Positions 27,295 through 35,948 of a stretch of 64,000 nt of DNA are shown here, piece after piece. Made by a program: the position numbers and the translations under genes. Where the stretch lies: NCBI RefSeq assembly GCF_014648855.1, contig NZ_BMRX01000004.1, positions 124,001 to 188,000 on the forward strand, written 5' to 3'. Numbering within the stretch: the stretch's first letter is position 1; each line of letters starts with the position of its first letter. Source of the DNA: Streptomyces parvulus. Its GTDB lineage: Bacteria; Actinomycetota; Actinomycetes; Streptomycetales; Streptomycetaceae. A model generated the notes under the pieces. The model did not search any database, had not been told where the DNA came from, and was given only the letters and a program-made list of their open reading frames with translations.

Positions 27295-28566
27295 ATGTGC
27301 GTCGAGCCGTCCGAACCCCCGTCCGCCCGACTGACCCGCCGCGGCGTGCTCGCCGCCTCCGCCGCCCTGGCAGGCACCGCCGCCGCGCTCGGTTCCGCGG
27401 GGAGCGCGGCCGCGTCCGCCCCGGACCGGCGGCCGCGCGGCGGCGATCTGGTCGTCGAGGGCGGCACCCTCCTCGACCCCGCGACCGGCGACGTCACCGA
27501 GGACGCCGTCGTGGTGATCCGGGACGGCGTGGTGCGCGCGGCCGGAGCCCGCGGCAGGACGGCGGCCCCCGCGGGGGTGGAGCGACTGGACGCACACGGC
27601 CAGTGGGTCCTGCCCGGCCTGATCGACGCGCACATCCACCTCAACACCGCGGCCGAGGCGCGGGACGCCGTCCGCAAGGGCGCGACCAGCGCGCGCAGCG
27701 GCTCCACGAACTTCTACCAGGACATCGCCGTACGCGAACTGGCCCGCCGGGTGCCGGGCATGGCGCCCCGGCTGCGGGCGGCCGGCGTCTTCGTCACGCC
27801 CGACCTGGGCGACACCGTGCTCGCCGACCCGCAACTCGCCGCGCTGGCCGGGCTGAAGGACGGGGTGCGCTCCGCCGAGGCCCTGCGCCACGTCGTACGG
27901 GTCAACCTGGCGCGCGGTGCCGACGTGGTCAAGACGCGGGTCAACGAGCGGGCCGGGCTGCCCGACCAGGACCCGCTGGCGCAGGTCTACTCGCACGCCC
28001 AGCTCAGCGAGGTGGTGGCGGCGGCGCGGCGCGGCGGCAAGGGCGTGCTCTGCCACAGCTACAGCGAGCGGGGCTGCCACGACGCGGTGACCGCCGGCAT
28101 CCGCTCCCTGGAGCACGGGGTGTTCGTCGGCGAGCGCACCCTGCACGAGATGCGGCGCCGCGACACGTACTTCACGCCCACCCTCACCGCGATCGCGGGT
28201 CTGGCCGAGTCCTCCGACCCGGTGCTCGCCGAGCGCGGCCGCGCCTACCTGCCGGTCCTGCGGCAGGCGGTGCTGGCGGCCCACGAGCTGGGGGTGCCGC
28301 TGGCCGCGGGCACCGACTCCTCCGGCGGCACGGTCGACCCGATCGGCCGCGAGGTGGAACTGATGCGCTCCGCCGGTCTCACGGCCCTGGACGCCCTCCG
28401 CACGGCGACGACGCAGGCGGCGCGGCTGCTCGGCCTCCACGGCGTCGCGGGCCGTCCCACGCCCGGCCACGCGGGCGACCTGGTCCTGGTGCCCGGCGAC
28501 CCGCTGGCCGACCTGTCGCTCCTCAAGAAGCCGTCCCGGGTGGTGCGTTCGGGCATCCCCGTCTGA
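27295..28566 (+). CDS. Tat-exported amidohydrolase
   Basis: 423 residues. A twin-arginine signal (LTRRGVLAAS followed by a hydrophobic Ala-rich stretch) precedes an amidohydrolase of the imidazolonepropionase/prolidase-like branch. Metal-site motifs are LPGLIDAHIHLN, the Lys in GADVVKTRV, LCHSYSE and AAGTDSSGG. It should fold with its metal in the cytoplasm and be exported. The ATG at 27295 has caggag upstream. A second Tat amidohydrolase gene follows 53 bases downstream, and both are probably controlled by the GntR protein. The substrate is unknown. Confidence 0.83.
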   Translation: MCVEPSEPPSARLTRRGVLAASAALAGTAAALGSAGSAAASAPDRRPRGGDLVVEGGTLLDPATGDVTEDAVVVIRDGVVRAAGARGRTAAPAGVERLDAHGQWVLPGLIDAHIHLNTAAEARDAVRKGATSARSGSTNFYQDIAVRELARRVPGMAPRLRAAGVFVTPDLGDTVLADPQLAALAGLKDGVRSAEALRHVVRVNLARGADVVKTRVNERAGLPDQDPLAQVYSHAQLSEVVAAARRGGKGVLCHSYSERGCHDAVTAGIRSLEHGVFVGERTLHEMRRRDTYFTPTLTAIAGLAESSDPVLAERGRAYLPVLRQAVLAAHELGVPLAAGTDSSGGTVDPIGREVELMRSAGLTALDALRTATTQAARLLGLHGVAGRPTPGHAGDLVLVPGDPLADLSLLKKPSRVVRSGIPV

Positions 28567-28619
28567 GCGCCGCCCGTCCCCCTCTCCGGTCTCACCTCCC
28601 CCACCCGAAGGAGAACGGT

Positions 28620-29915
28620 ATGACTCCCCCGCCCCTGTCCCGGCGCAACGTCCTCGCCGGCGCCGCCTCGCTCGGCGGTGCCGCGGCGTTCGCCGCCACG
28701 ACGGCACACGCCTCGTCCGGCCCGGCGTCCCGGGGCCGTGGCGCCGTCGTGTTCCGCGACGTGCGCGTGCCGGGGCGGTCCGGCACGGTCGACCTGACCG
28801 TCCGCGACGGCCGGATGACGGACGGGCCCGCCCAGAGGGGCGCCGAGGTGGTCGACGGCGGCGGGAGGCTCGTGCTGCCCGCGCTCGTCGACGCGCACAT
28901 CCATCCCGACAAGACCAGTTGGGGCGGTGCCTGGGTGTCGCGCGAACCGGCGAGCGGCATCGCCGAGTACTGCGAGCAGGACGTCGAGCTGTACCGCTCC
29001 CAGCGCCGGCCCGTCGGCGAGCGGGCGTACGGCCTGATGGCGCACGCGGTGACCCGCGGCACCCGGGCCATGCGCGCCCACGCGGACGTGGCCCCCGCCT
29101 ACGGCCTCGCCGGGGTGGAGGGTGTCGCCGAGGCGCGGGAGCGCCTGAAGGGCGCGCTGGACGTGCAGATCGTGGCCTTCCCCCAGCACGGTGTGGTCCG
29201 CACGCCCGGCACGGCCGAACTCCTGGCCACGGCGGCCCGCGAGGGGCTGGTCGACCTGATCGGCGGCATCGACCCGATCAGCTTCGACCAGGCGCCCGAG
29301 GAGCAGCTCGACCTGGTCTTCGACCTCGCCGACCGGCACGGCGTCGGTGTGGACATCCACCTGCACGACCGGGACGAGAAGGGGACGCGGGTCCTGCGCG
29401 GCATCATCGACCGCACCCGTTCCCTGTCCCTGCGGGGCCGGGTGACGGTCAGCCACGTCTTCTGCCTCCCGTTCCTCGCCGAGCGCGAACTGCACGCCAC
29501 GGCGCGGGACCTGGCGGACCTGGACATCGCCCTGACGACGGTCGCGCCGAACGAGTCCCTGGTGCTGCCCGTGGCGACGCTGCGCGAGTACGGCGTCCGG
29601 GTCGGGCTCGGCTCGGACGGAGTGCGCGACTCCTGGAGCCCGTTCGGCAACGCGGACATGCTGCACCGCGCCCACATCCTGGGCTGGGTCACGGACGTAC
29701 GCCTCGACGACGAGCTGTCCGCCTGCTACGACGTCGGCGCGCACGGCGGTGCGGACGTGATGGGCCTGCCGCGGGCCGACCTGCGGCCGGGGGCACCCGC
29801 CGACTTCGTGCTCGTGCGCGGCGAGTGCCTGCCGCAGGTCCTGGTCGACATGCCCCGGCGGGACCTGGTCGTGCACGGCGGGCGGGTGGTGGCCCGGGAC
29901 GGCGAACTGGTCTGA
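28620..29915 (+). CDS. Tat-exported amidohydrolase (cytosine deaminase-like)
   Basis: 431 residues. A twin-arginine signal (LSRRNVLAGAASLGG) precedes a cytosine deaminase-type amidohydrolase: LPALVDAHIHPDKT, HADVAPAYG, VDIHLHDRDEKG, VSHVFCLP and GLGSDGVRD. Family members deaminate cytosine, isoguanine or related heterocycles, normally in the cytoplasm, so the export signal is notable. aaggag precedes the ATG. It follows the first exported amidohydrolase and probably acts with it on the same extracellular compound. Confidence 0.83.
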   Translation: MTPPPLSRRNVLAGAASLGGAAAFAATTAHASSGPASRGRGAVVFRDVRVPGRSGTVDLTVRDGRMTDGPAQRGAEVVDGGGRLVLPALVDAHIHPDKTSWGGAWVSREPASGIAEYCEQDVELYRSQRRPVGERAYGLMAHAVTRGTRAMRAHADVAPAYGLAGVEGVAEARERLKGALDVQIVAFPQHGVVRTPGTAELLATAAREGLVDLIGGIDPISFDQAPEEQLDLVFDLADRHGVGVDIHLHDRDEKGTRVLRGIIDRTRSLSLRGRVTVSHVFCLPFLAERELHATARDLADLDIALTTVAPNESLVLPVATLREYGVRVGLGSDGVRDSWSPFGNADMLHRAHILGWVTDVRLDDELSACYDVGAHGGADVMGLPRADLRPGAPADFVLVRGECLPQVLVDMPRRDLVVHGGRVVARDGELV

Positions 29916-30138
29916 GAGGCACCCGCGGCGCGGGGTGTGGGGAGGGTCACGCAGGACAAGAGCGGTCCAAGTTGTGTGGGTCACAGCGCAAATGCCCTTT
30001 TTGACTCCATGCTCGAAGAAGATGCCGGCGCCCGAAGTGACGCGCGCCGGCATGGACTTGGACGTGGGGTGCTGGAGTGAGCCATGCCACAGCACTCGGG
30101 TCTTTCCCTCTCTTGTTCACCGGAGAAAGGTGCGAACC

Positions 30139-31323
30139 GTGGCCGCATACCTGTGCCCGCCCGCCGTCATACACGGCGAGCACGCCGTCAAGACCAGCCA
30201 GATCGTGGAGGAGGTCCGCGAGCGGCACCCGCACGCGGCGTGGGCCCCGCGGATCGACTCCATCGCGGCGAGCACCGGCATCGAGAGCCGCGGCTGGATG
30301 CTGCCCCTGGAGACCGCCGTCGCACCCGGCGCCTCGGGCGCCCTGGCGGCGACCGGTGCCGGACCCGCCCGGGCGGCGCTGGCCCGTGACGGGTTCACCG
30401 AGCAGGACGTGGACCGCGTGATCGCCGCCCTGGACGCCGTGCCCGCACCGCAGACCGTGCAGGAGCGCACCGCGCCGGCCTGGGAGGCCGTGCAGGCCTA
30501 CGGGGAGCGGGCCGCCCGCGGCGCCCTCCAGATCGCCGGGCTGGACGTCTCGGACGTCGACTGCCTGATCACCAGCAACTCCACGACCCCCGCCCTGCCG
30601 GGCCTGGACGTCGCCCTCGCCAACCGGCTCCCCCTGCGCTCCGACGCGATGCTGCTGCCGGCCTCGCAGTGGGCCTGCGTGGCCGGGACCCGCTCCCTGG
30701 CCCTCGCGGCCGACCTCGTGGCGGCCGACCCCGACCGGGTGGTGCTGGTCGTGATCTCCGAGGCCCTGAGCACGACGTACCAGCCCGCGGACGACACCCT
30801 GGAGTCCCTGATCGTCCGGCTGCTTTTCGCCGACACCGCGGTCGCCGCGGTGGTCACCGGCCGCCCGCGGCCCCAGTCGGTGCTGCGGCTGGACGCCTCC
30901 TGGAACCACACCCTGCCGGACACCCAGGACCTGCACCGCCTGGAGACGCGGGCGGACGGCACCCACTTCGTGATGGACCGGCGCGGCCCGCGCGCCGTGC
31001 AGAACACGGTCACCGCCATGTGGGAGTGGCTGGACGAGCGCTACCGGGACGACCCGCACTCCTGGCACCCCGACGTCCTGCTCGCGCACCCCGGCGGGAC
31101 GCGGGTGCTGGAGTACATGGAGCAGACCATGCCCGAGGAGTGGCCGTCGGGGCTGCTGGACCACAGCCGGGACAGCTACACGAGCGGCAACCGCGGCGGC
31201 GCCGCCGTGTTCGACATCCTGCGCCGGGCGCACGACGCCGGGCAGGCGCCGGGCAGCCGCGCCGTGCTGTACGCGGCTGCGCCCGGCCTCACGGCGACCG
31301 CCCTCGAAGGGCAGTGGCTGTAG
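30139..31323 (+). CDS. Type III polyketide synthase (chalcone synthase-like)
   Basis: 394 residues with a thiolase-like fold and the full type III PKS triad: Cys180 in QWACVAGTRSL, His317 in LLAHPGGTR and Asn351 in TSGNRGGA. These enzymes condense malonyl-CoA units onto an acyl-CoA starter without an acyl carrier protein. GTG 30139 has gaaagg eight bases upstream; GTG 30130 overlaps that site. No methyltransferase, oxygenase or cytochrome P450 gene lies next to it, so the product cannot be predicted. It is convergent with the PP2C fusion gene, with 13 bases between. Confidence 0.8.
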   Translation: MAAYLCPPAVIHGEHAVKTSQIVEEVRERHPHAAWAPRIDSIAASTGIESRGWMLPLETAVAPGASGALAATGAGPARAALARDGFTEQDVDRVIAALDAVPAPQTVQERTAPAWEAVQAYGERAARGALQIAGLDVSDVDCLITSNSTTPALPGLDVALANRLPLRSDAMLLPASQWACVAGTRSLALAADLVAADPDRVVLVVISEALSTTYQPADDTLESLIVRLLFADTAVAAVVTGRPRPQSVLRLDASWNHTLPDTQDLHRLETRADGTHFVMDRRGPRAVQNTVTAMWEWLDERYRDDPHSWHPDVLLAHPGGTRVLEYMEQTMPEEWPSGLLDHSRDSYTSGNRGGAAVFDILRRAHDAGQAPGSRAVLYAAAPGLTATALEGQWL

Positions 31324-31336
31324 CACCCGCGGGCCC

Positions 31337-33499
31337 TCACCTCGCCACCTCGGCCCAGACCACCTTGCCGTCGTCGGTCCACCGCACCCCCCACCGCGCG
31401 GTGAGCCGGTGCACGACGTGCAGGCCCCGGCCCCCGTCGTCGAGCGGGTGGCCGCGGCCGAGGCGGGGCCGGCCGTTGCCGGTGTCGCCCACCTCGCACA
31501 GCAGCCCGTGGCCGGCCCTGATCAGCCGTACCGTGACGGGGCCGCCGGCGAACCGGACCGCGTTGGTGACCAGCTCGCTGACCAGGAGCAGCACCCGGTC
31601 CCGGGTGTCGTCCCTGACGCGCCACTCCCGCAGCAGCGCGGAGACCAGGGTGCGGGCCCGGGTCGCCGCGTCGTCGCGGGCGGGCAGCCGCCAGGTGGCG
31701 GTGTCCCCCTTGCGGTAGCCGATCATGCGGGCCAGCAGCAGGGTCACGTCGTCGCGCCCGCGCGGTGGCGACAGGCCGGAGACCACCCACCTCGCGGCCT
31801 CCTCCAGGGCGTCCCAGGGGTGCACCGTGGACACGACGTCCGCCAGTCTGCCGATGCCCTCGTCGATCGGCACGGCCGGGTCCTCCACCAGCCCGTCGGT
31901 GTAGAGGGCGAGCATGGTTCCCGGGGGCGCGGCGAACGTGTGCACCCCGAAGGGCTCGCGCAGGGCGAACTCCGCGCCGAGTCCGGGATGCGGCCGGACC
32001 GCGAGCGGGGCGGCCCGTCCGTCGGGGAGCACCAGGATCGGCGGGAGGTGGCCCGCGCTGGAGAAGGCCACGCGATGGCTGACGGGGTCGTACACGGCGA
32101 TGCAGCAGGTCGACCCGAGGGCGCTGTATCCGGCGGTCAGGCCCGTCTCGGCGTCGTCCAGCATTGTCACGGTCTTGTCCAGGTGCTCCAGCACCTCGTC
32201 CGGCGCGAGACCGGCGGAGAGCAGCGCGCGGGCCTCCATGCTCAGCTGGCCCATGGTCGCGGCGGCGCCCAGGCCGTGGCCGACGACGTCCCCGACGACG
32301 AGGGCGGTGCGGCCGTCGGGCAGCGGGAAGCTGTTGACCCAGTCGCCGCCGACGCCCGCGCTGTCCGGGGTGGCGGGCTGGTAGACGCTGGCGGTCTCGA
32401 CCGTGTCGCCGCCGGTGCGCGGCAGCAGCCGGCGCTGGAGGGCCAGCACCTGGGTGTGCTCGCGCTGGTGCTGGCGGGCCAGGTCGACGTGGTGGGAGGT
32501 CCGGGCCACCAGTTCCTGGAGGTCGAGCAGCTCGCTGTCGTTGAAGGGGCGGTCGGACCGCCGCCACACCTCAGCGACCCCCAGGACGACGGGCGGCGAG
32601 CCGTCGAGGACGAGCGGGATGCAGGCGACCCCGGCCGACCGGTCGCTCGGGACCAGGGCGCGCATCAGCTTGGCGCTGCCGAGGAGCCGCTCGACGGACT
32701 TCCGGTCGGGGATGACGACGGCCCGCGCGGCGTCGCCCCGCCGGATGGTCCGCGAGAGCAGATGACTCGCTTCCTTGGGCAGGTCGTCACCCGGAGTGAC
32801 ATACCCTTCGGGCCAGACGCGGTCCGGCACCAGGGCCGCCCGCCGCAGCCGGATGCGGCCCTGCCCGTGCTCGGTGACGCCCTCGCCGGTCCATACGGCG
32901 AAGTCCAGGTCGATGGCGGCCACGTCCCCCCAGGCCAGCAGCGACTCCGCGAGCGACTGCGCGGTCTCCCCGACGTCCAGCGAGGTGCCGATCGCGGTCT
33001 CGGCGGCGTACAGGTGCAGCCTCCTGGCCATGGCGATCAGGGAGACCGTCAGGCCCTCCTGCGGCGCGGCGGCGGACAGGATGCTCATCGAGACGACCAG
33101 CTCCGAGCCGTCGGCGCGGCGCAGCCGCTGGACCCGGGCGACATGCGCCTCACCGGTCTCCAGGACCTGGCGCAGCCGCCGGGTGACCGTCGGTACGTCC
33201 CAGGGCGGCAGCAGGTCGACGAAGGGGGTGCCGGGGACGATCTCCAGTCCCGCGAACACGGGCGCGTCGAGGTTGCTGCGCGTGACGCGCAGTTCCTGGT
33301 CCAGGTTGACCGCGCCGAGTATCTGCTCCTGGCGGCCGGCGGGCGGGCCGGGGTGGACCCGTACTCGGGCGGTGTCCCCGTCCGTCGCCGCGGACCGGGC
33401 GGCGCTCGCCTGGCCGTGCGGGATGTACTTGCCCAGCGCGCTGCTGACCAGGTCGAAAGGCGACGAGGACGAAGAGGACGAAGGAGAGGGTGTGTCCAT
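31337..33499 (-). CDS. PAS/GAF/PP2C phosphatase with C-terminal ATPase (anti-sigma-type) domain
   Basis: 720 residues. A Ser-rich N-terminus is followed by a PAS-like domain (about 55-160), a GAF domain (about 165-345), and a PP2C/SpoIIE phosphatase domain with VGGDWVNSF and VGDVVGHGLGAAA. The C-terminal HATPase_c domain of RsbW type has an N-box VSELVTNAVRFAG and G-box DDGGRGLHVV. A single protein thus joins phosphatase and kinase activities of a partner-switching system. It is cytoplasmic, with no membrane helix. Signal and partner antagonist are unknown. Confidence 0.87.
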   Translation of the reverse strand: MDTPSPSSSSSSSPFDLVSSALGKYIPHGQASAARSAATDGDTARVRVHPGPPAGRQEQILGAVNLDQELRVTRSNLDAPVFAGLEIVPGTPFVDLLPPWDVPTVTRRLRQVLETGEAHVARVQRLRRADGSELVVSMSILSAAAPQEGLTVSLIAMARRLHLYAAETAIGTSLDVGETAQSLAESLLAWGDVAAIDLDFAVWTGEGVTEHGQGRIRLRRAALVPDRVWPEGYVTPGDDLPKEASHLLSRTIRRGDAARAVVIPDRKSVERLLGSAKLMRALVPSDRSAGVACIPLVLDGSPPVVLGVAEVWRRSDRPFNDSELLDLQELVARTSHHVDLARQHQREHTQVLALQRRLLPRTGGDTVETASVYQPATPDSAGVGGDWVNSFPLPDGRTALVVGDVVGHGLGAAATMGQLSMEARALLSAGLAPDEVLEHLDKTVTMLDDAETGLTAGYSALGSTCCIAVYDPVSHRVAFSSAGHLPPILVLPDGRAAPLAVRPHPGLGAEFALREPFGVHTFAAPPGTMLALYTDGLVEDPAVPIDEGIGRLADVVSTVHPWDALEEAARWVVSGLSPPRGRDDVTLLLARMIGYRKGDTATWRLPARDDAATRARTLVSALLREWRVRDDTRDRVLLLVSELVTNAVRFAGGPVTVRLIRAGHGLLCEVGDTGNGRPRLGRGHPLDDGGRGLHVVHRLTARWGVRWTDDGKVVWAEVAR

Positions 33500-33734
33500 A
33501 CGGCTCTCTCAGCTCGCTCCGGCCCCGGCACACCGCCGGACCGTAACCGGACCCGTGCGGCAGGTCCCCGAGATCCCGGCCGCACATCTCATTCAATAAC
33601 ACCCCGGGCGGCTTCGCCCACGCCGGCGTCGCGGGGCCGGTCTGAGCGCAGCCGCCCGGGCCTCCTCCAGAGAGCCCGGACAGGCATGCTCGAACACGAG
33701 TAAATGCACACACAACCACATCTGCCGGGGGTGG
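33500..33734. other. Intergenic region upstream of PP2C fusion gene
   Basis: 235 bases between two minus-strand genes. AT-rich patches occur at 33590-33600 and 33698-33722 (cgagtaaatgcacacacaac). It should hold the promoter of the PP2C fusion gene. I see no convincing operator, repeat or coding sequence. Confidence 0.35.
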
Positions 33735-34481
33735 CTACTCGGGCGGGTTGAGCCTGCGGAAGTAGGTCCAGCTGGTCTCGTTGGGCTCGCTCCACCGCTC
33801 CGGGGCGTGGGCGAACTCGGGGTGGTGGCCGGCGATGTAGGCGCGGGTGCGCTCCGGCACCTCCGTGTACGCGCCGAGCTTGCGTCCCCGGCAGTGGAAG
33901 GTGAGGCCGCCGGGGCGCTGTCCGCGGGCCATCCAGGGGAGCCACGGGGACATCCGCGACCACGACATGGTCGCCGGCACGCTCGGTGCGGGGCCCGCGA
34001 GGTCGGTGCGGTCGGCGAAGAACTGGAACAGCTCCAGCGCCTTGTAGGTGTCGCCGGCCGAGTGGAGCGGGTACTGCGCGACCGGCAGCGGTGAAGGGTA
34101 GGCGAGCGGGATCTCCAGGCTGAAGCAGACCTGTCCGCCCAGCTCGGTCGTCGGGACGGGGAACGGGCGCCACTTCTGGTTCGCCGGGTCGTTCCAGACG
34201 TGCACCACCGGCCGGTCCTGCCAGGTCTCCAGGATCTCGCGGGTGACGGGGTCGAGGTAGAACGCGGCCTCCCGGGTGAGCAGCCGGTAGGCGTCGGGGC
34301 CGGCGTCGGCGTCCTGGACGAGGCGGCCGACGTTGACTCCCTCGAATCCGAAGACCCGCTCGTAGGGCTCGTCGGGACCCCAGGCGTAGACGTCGCCGGT
34401 CCACCAGTACGTGACCTCCGCACCGTCCAGCGAGGCACGGGTGCGGGCGAGGGCTCGGAGCTGTTCCACGGGTGTCGTCAT
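33735..34481 (-). CDS. DUF1838 family protein
   Basis: About 248 residues resembling the DUF1838 family: GAEVTYWWTGDVYAW, FGFEGVNVGRLV, YLDPVTREILETW and the C-terminal HPEFAHAPERWSEPNETSWTYF-type region. No signal peptide is visible and function is unknown. ATG 34481 is used; a GTG at 34490 would add three residues, and neither has a strong ribosome-binding site. A foldback element begins about 110 bases upstream of its start. Confidence 0.7.
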   Translation of the reverse strand: MTTPVEQLRALARTRASLDGAEVTYWWTGDVYAWGPDEPYERVFGFEGVNVGRLVQDADAGPDAYRLLTREAAFYLDPVTREILETWQDRPVVHVWNDPANQKWRPFPVPTTELGGQVCFSLEIPLAYPSPLPVAQYPLHSAGDTYKALELFQFFADRTDLAGPAPSVPATMSWSRMSPWLPWMARGQRPGGLTFHCRGRKLGAYTEVPERTRAYIAGHHPEFAHAPERWSEPNETSWTYFRRLNPPE

Positions 34482-34590
34482 GGGAGACACTCTGCGCGAT
34501 CATCGGTACGGGCCGGCGGGAAATGGGCGGGGGCGGCCCGGAATTGGCCCAAAGATTGCGTGGAGCCCCGCCGGGTCGCCGGAGCGCCCC

Positions 34591-34769
34591 CTAGGGCCTG
34601 TCTGACAATTCCCGTCTGCCTCGCGACGCCATGCACGCACTCTCGCCGCACCGGGCGCAGAGCCAAGTACAACCGGTACGAGGCTCTACGCCCGGCACGG
34701 CGAGAGCACGCACCTGACGACGCAAGGCCGCCCTCCGGGCGACGACGGGAATTGTCAGACAGGCCCTAG
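34591..34769. mobile_element. MITE-like foldback element, copy 2
   Basis: Perfect 26-base terminal inverted repeats (34591-34616 and 34744-34769) starting CTAGGGCCTGTCTGAC. Inside them, a second pair of near-complementary segments (ACTCTCGCCG...GGGCG.AGAGCC and GGCTCT.CGCCC...CGGCGAGAG) runs to a short central loop around AAGTACAACCGGTACGAG. Almost the whole 179 bases can thus fold back on itself. It carries no transposase and sits at CTAG, as the 11.3-kb element does. It lies between the DUF1838 gene and the enoyl-CoA hydratase-family gene. Confidence 0.75.
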
Positions 34770-34785
34770 GAGGACGGAGGTGCGG

Positions 34786-35835
34786 TCACGGCGCGAGGGC
34801 GAGTTCGCGCTCGCCGAGCGGGGCGAAGAAGCGCTCGACGTCCGCGTCGGCGACCTCGGCGAGGGTGGCCGGCGACCAGCGCGGATCGCGGTCCTTGTCG
34901 ATGATCTGGGCGCGGACGCCCTCCACCAGGTCGGGTGCGGTCAGCGCGGCGCAGGAGACGCGGTACTCCTGGTCCAGGACCCGTTCCAGGGAGTCCAGCC
35001 GCCGGGCGCGGCGCAGGGCGGCCAGGGTGACCTTGAGGGAGGTCGGCGACCTGGTGAGCAGGGTCTCCGCGGCTTCCTTGGCGGCCGCATCGCCGTGGTC
35101 GTACAGCCGCCGTACGGCCTCCTCGACGTCGTCCGTGGCGTAGCAGGCGTCGATCCATGCGCGGTGCGCGGCCAGGGTGCCCGGCGGGGGCGTCTGGGTG
35201 TGCCGGGCCACCGCTTCGCCGACGGGCCGTGCGGACAGGTCGTCGAGAAGGGCCGGCAGCGCGGCGGAGGGCACGTGGTGGTCGGCGAGCCCGCACAGCA
35301 GGGCGTCGGCGGCGCCGATCTGCGCGCCGGTGAGGGCGAGGTGGGTGCCGGTCTCGCCGGGGGCGTGGGCGAGCAGGTGGGTGCCGCCGACGTCGGGCAC
35401 GAAGCCGATGCCGGTCTCCGGCATGGCGATCCTGGACCGCTCGGTGACGACGCGGACGCCGCCGTGCGCGGAGACGCCGACGCCGCCGCCCATGACGATG
35501 CCGTCCATGACGGCGACGTAGGGCTTGGGGTAGCGGGCGATGCGGGCGTTGAGGCGGTACTCGTCGCGCCAGAAGGCGGCCGAGGCGGTGCCGTCGCCGT
35601 CCCGGGCGTCGTCGTGGATCGCCCGGATGTCACCGCCGGCGCACAGGCCGCGCTCCCCCGCGCCGGTGAGGACGACCACCTCGACCGCGGGATCGTGCTC
35701 CCAGCGCGTGAGCGCCTCGTCGATGCGCAGCACCATCTCGTGGGTGAGGGCGTTCAGGGCCCTGGGACGGTTGAGGGTGATGTGGGCCGCCCGGCCGGCG
35801 GTGCGCAGCAGGACGGGTGCCTCGGTGCCGTTCAT
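34786..35835 (-). CDS. Enoyl-CoA hydratase/3-hydroxyisobutyryl-CoA hydrolase family protein
   Basis: 349 residues of the crotonase fold with ALNALTHEMV, the oxyanion-hole segment GAGERGLCAGGDIRAI and YVAVMDGIVMGGGVG. The Glu motif MPETGIGFVPDVGG and the extra C-terminal 80 residues (SPTSLKVTLAALRRA, then DPRWSPATL) distinguish 3-hydroxyisobutyryl-CoA hydrolase from simple hydratases. That enzyme acts in valine degradation. The ATG at 35835 is in a DNA segment of ordinary GC content. It is a single gene with no beta-oxidation partner beside it. Confidence 0.85.
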   Translation of the reverse strand: MNGTEAPVLLRTAGRAAHITLNRPRALNALTHEMVLRIDEALTRWEHDPAVEVVVLTGAGERGLCAGGDIRAIHDDARDGDGTASAAFWRDEYRLNARIARYPKPYVAVMDGIVMGGGVGVSAHGGVRVVTERSRIAMPETGIGFVPDVGGTHLLAHAPGETGTHLALTGAQIGAADALLCGLADHHVPSAALPALLDDLSARPVGEAVARHTQTPPPGTLAAHRAWIDACYATDDVEEAVRRLYDHGDAAAKEAAETLLTRSPTSLKVTLAALRRARRLDSLERVLDQEYRVSCAALTAPDLVEGVRAQIIDKDRDPRWSPATLAEVADADVERFFAPLGERELALAP

Positions 35836-35948
35836 CTCGACACCGTACTCGGCGGGGCCCACACCCGGTCCCGGCGGGTCCGGCACGTGGTGCGGGGCCC
35901 CGCCGCGGGCGGAGCCCCTGGTCGTCGCCGAGCCCCTGTGGGCCGGTG

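Noticed and set aside
30139..31323. Possible biosynthetic gene cluster around the type III PKS
   Set aside because: Neighbours are exported amidohydrolases and a signalling phosphatase. No tailoring enzymes, carrier proteins or resistance genes are adjacent.
34591..34769. Foldback element considered as a riboswitch or small RNA gene
   Set aside because: The perfect terminal repeats at a CTAG target and the similar element at 11.3 kb favour a mobile element. No promoter or conserved aptamer-like loops are visible.
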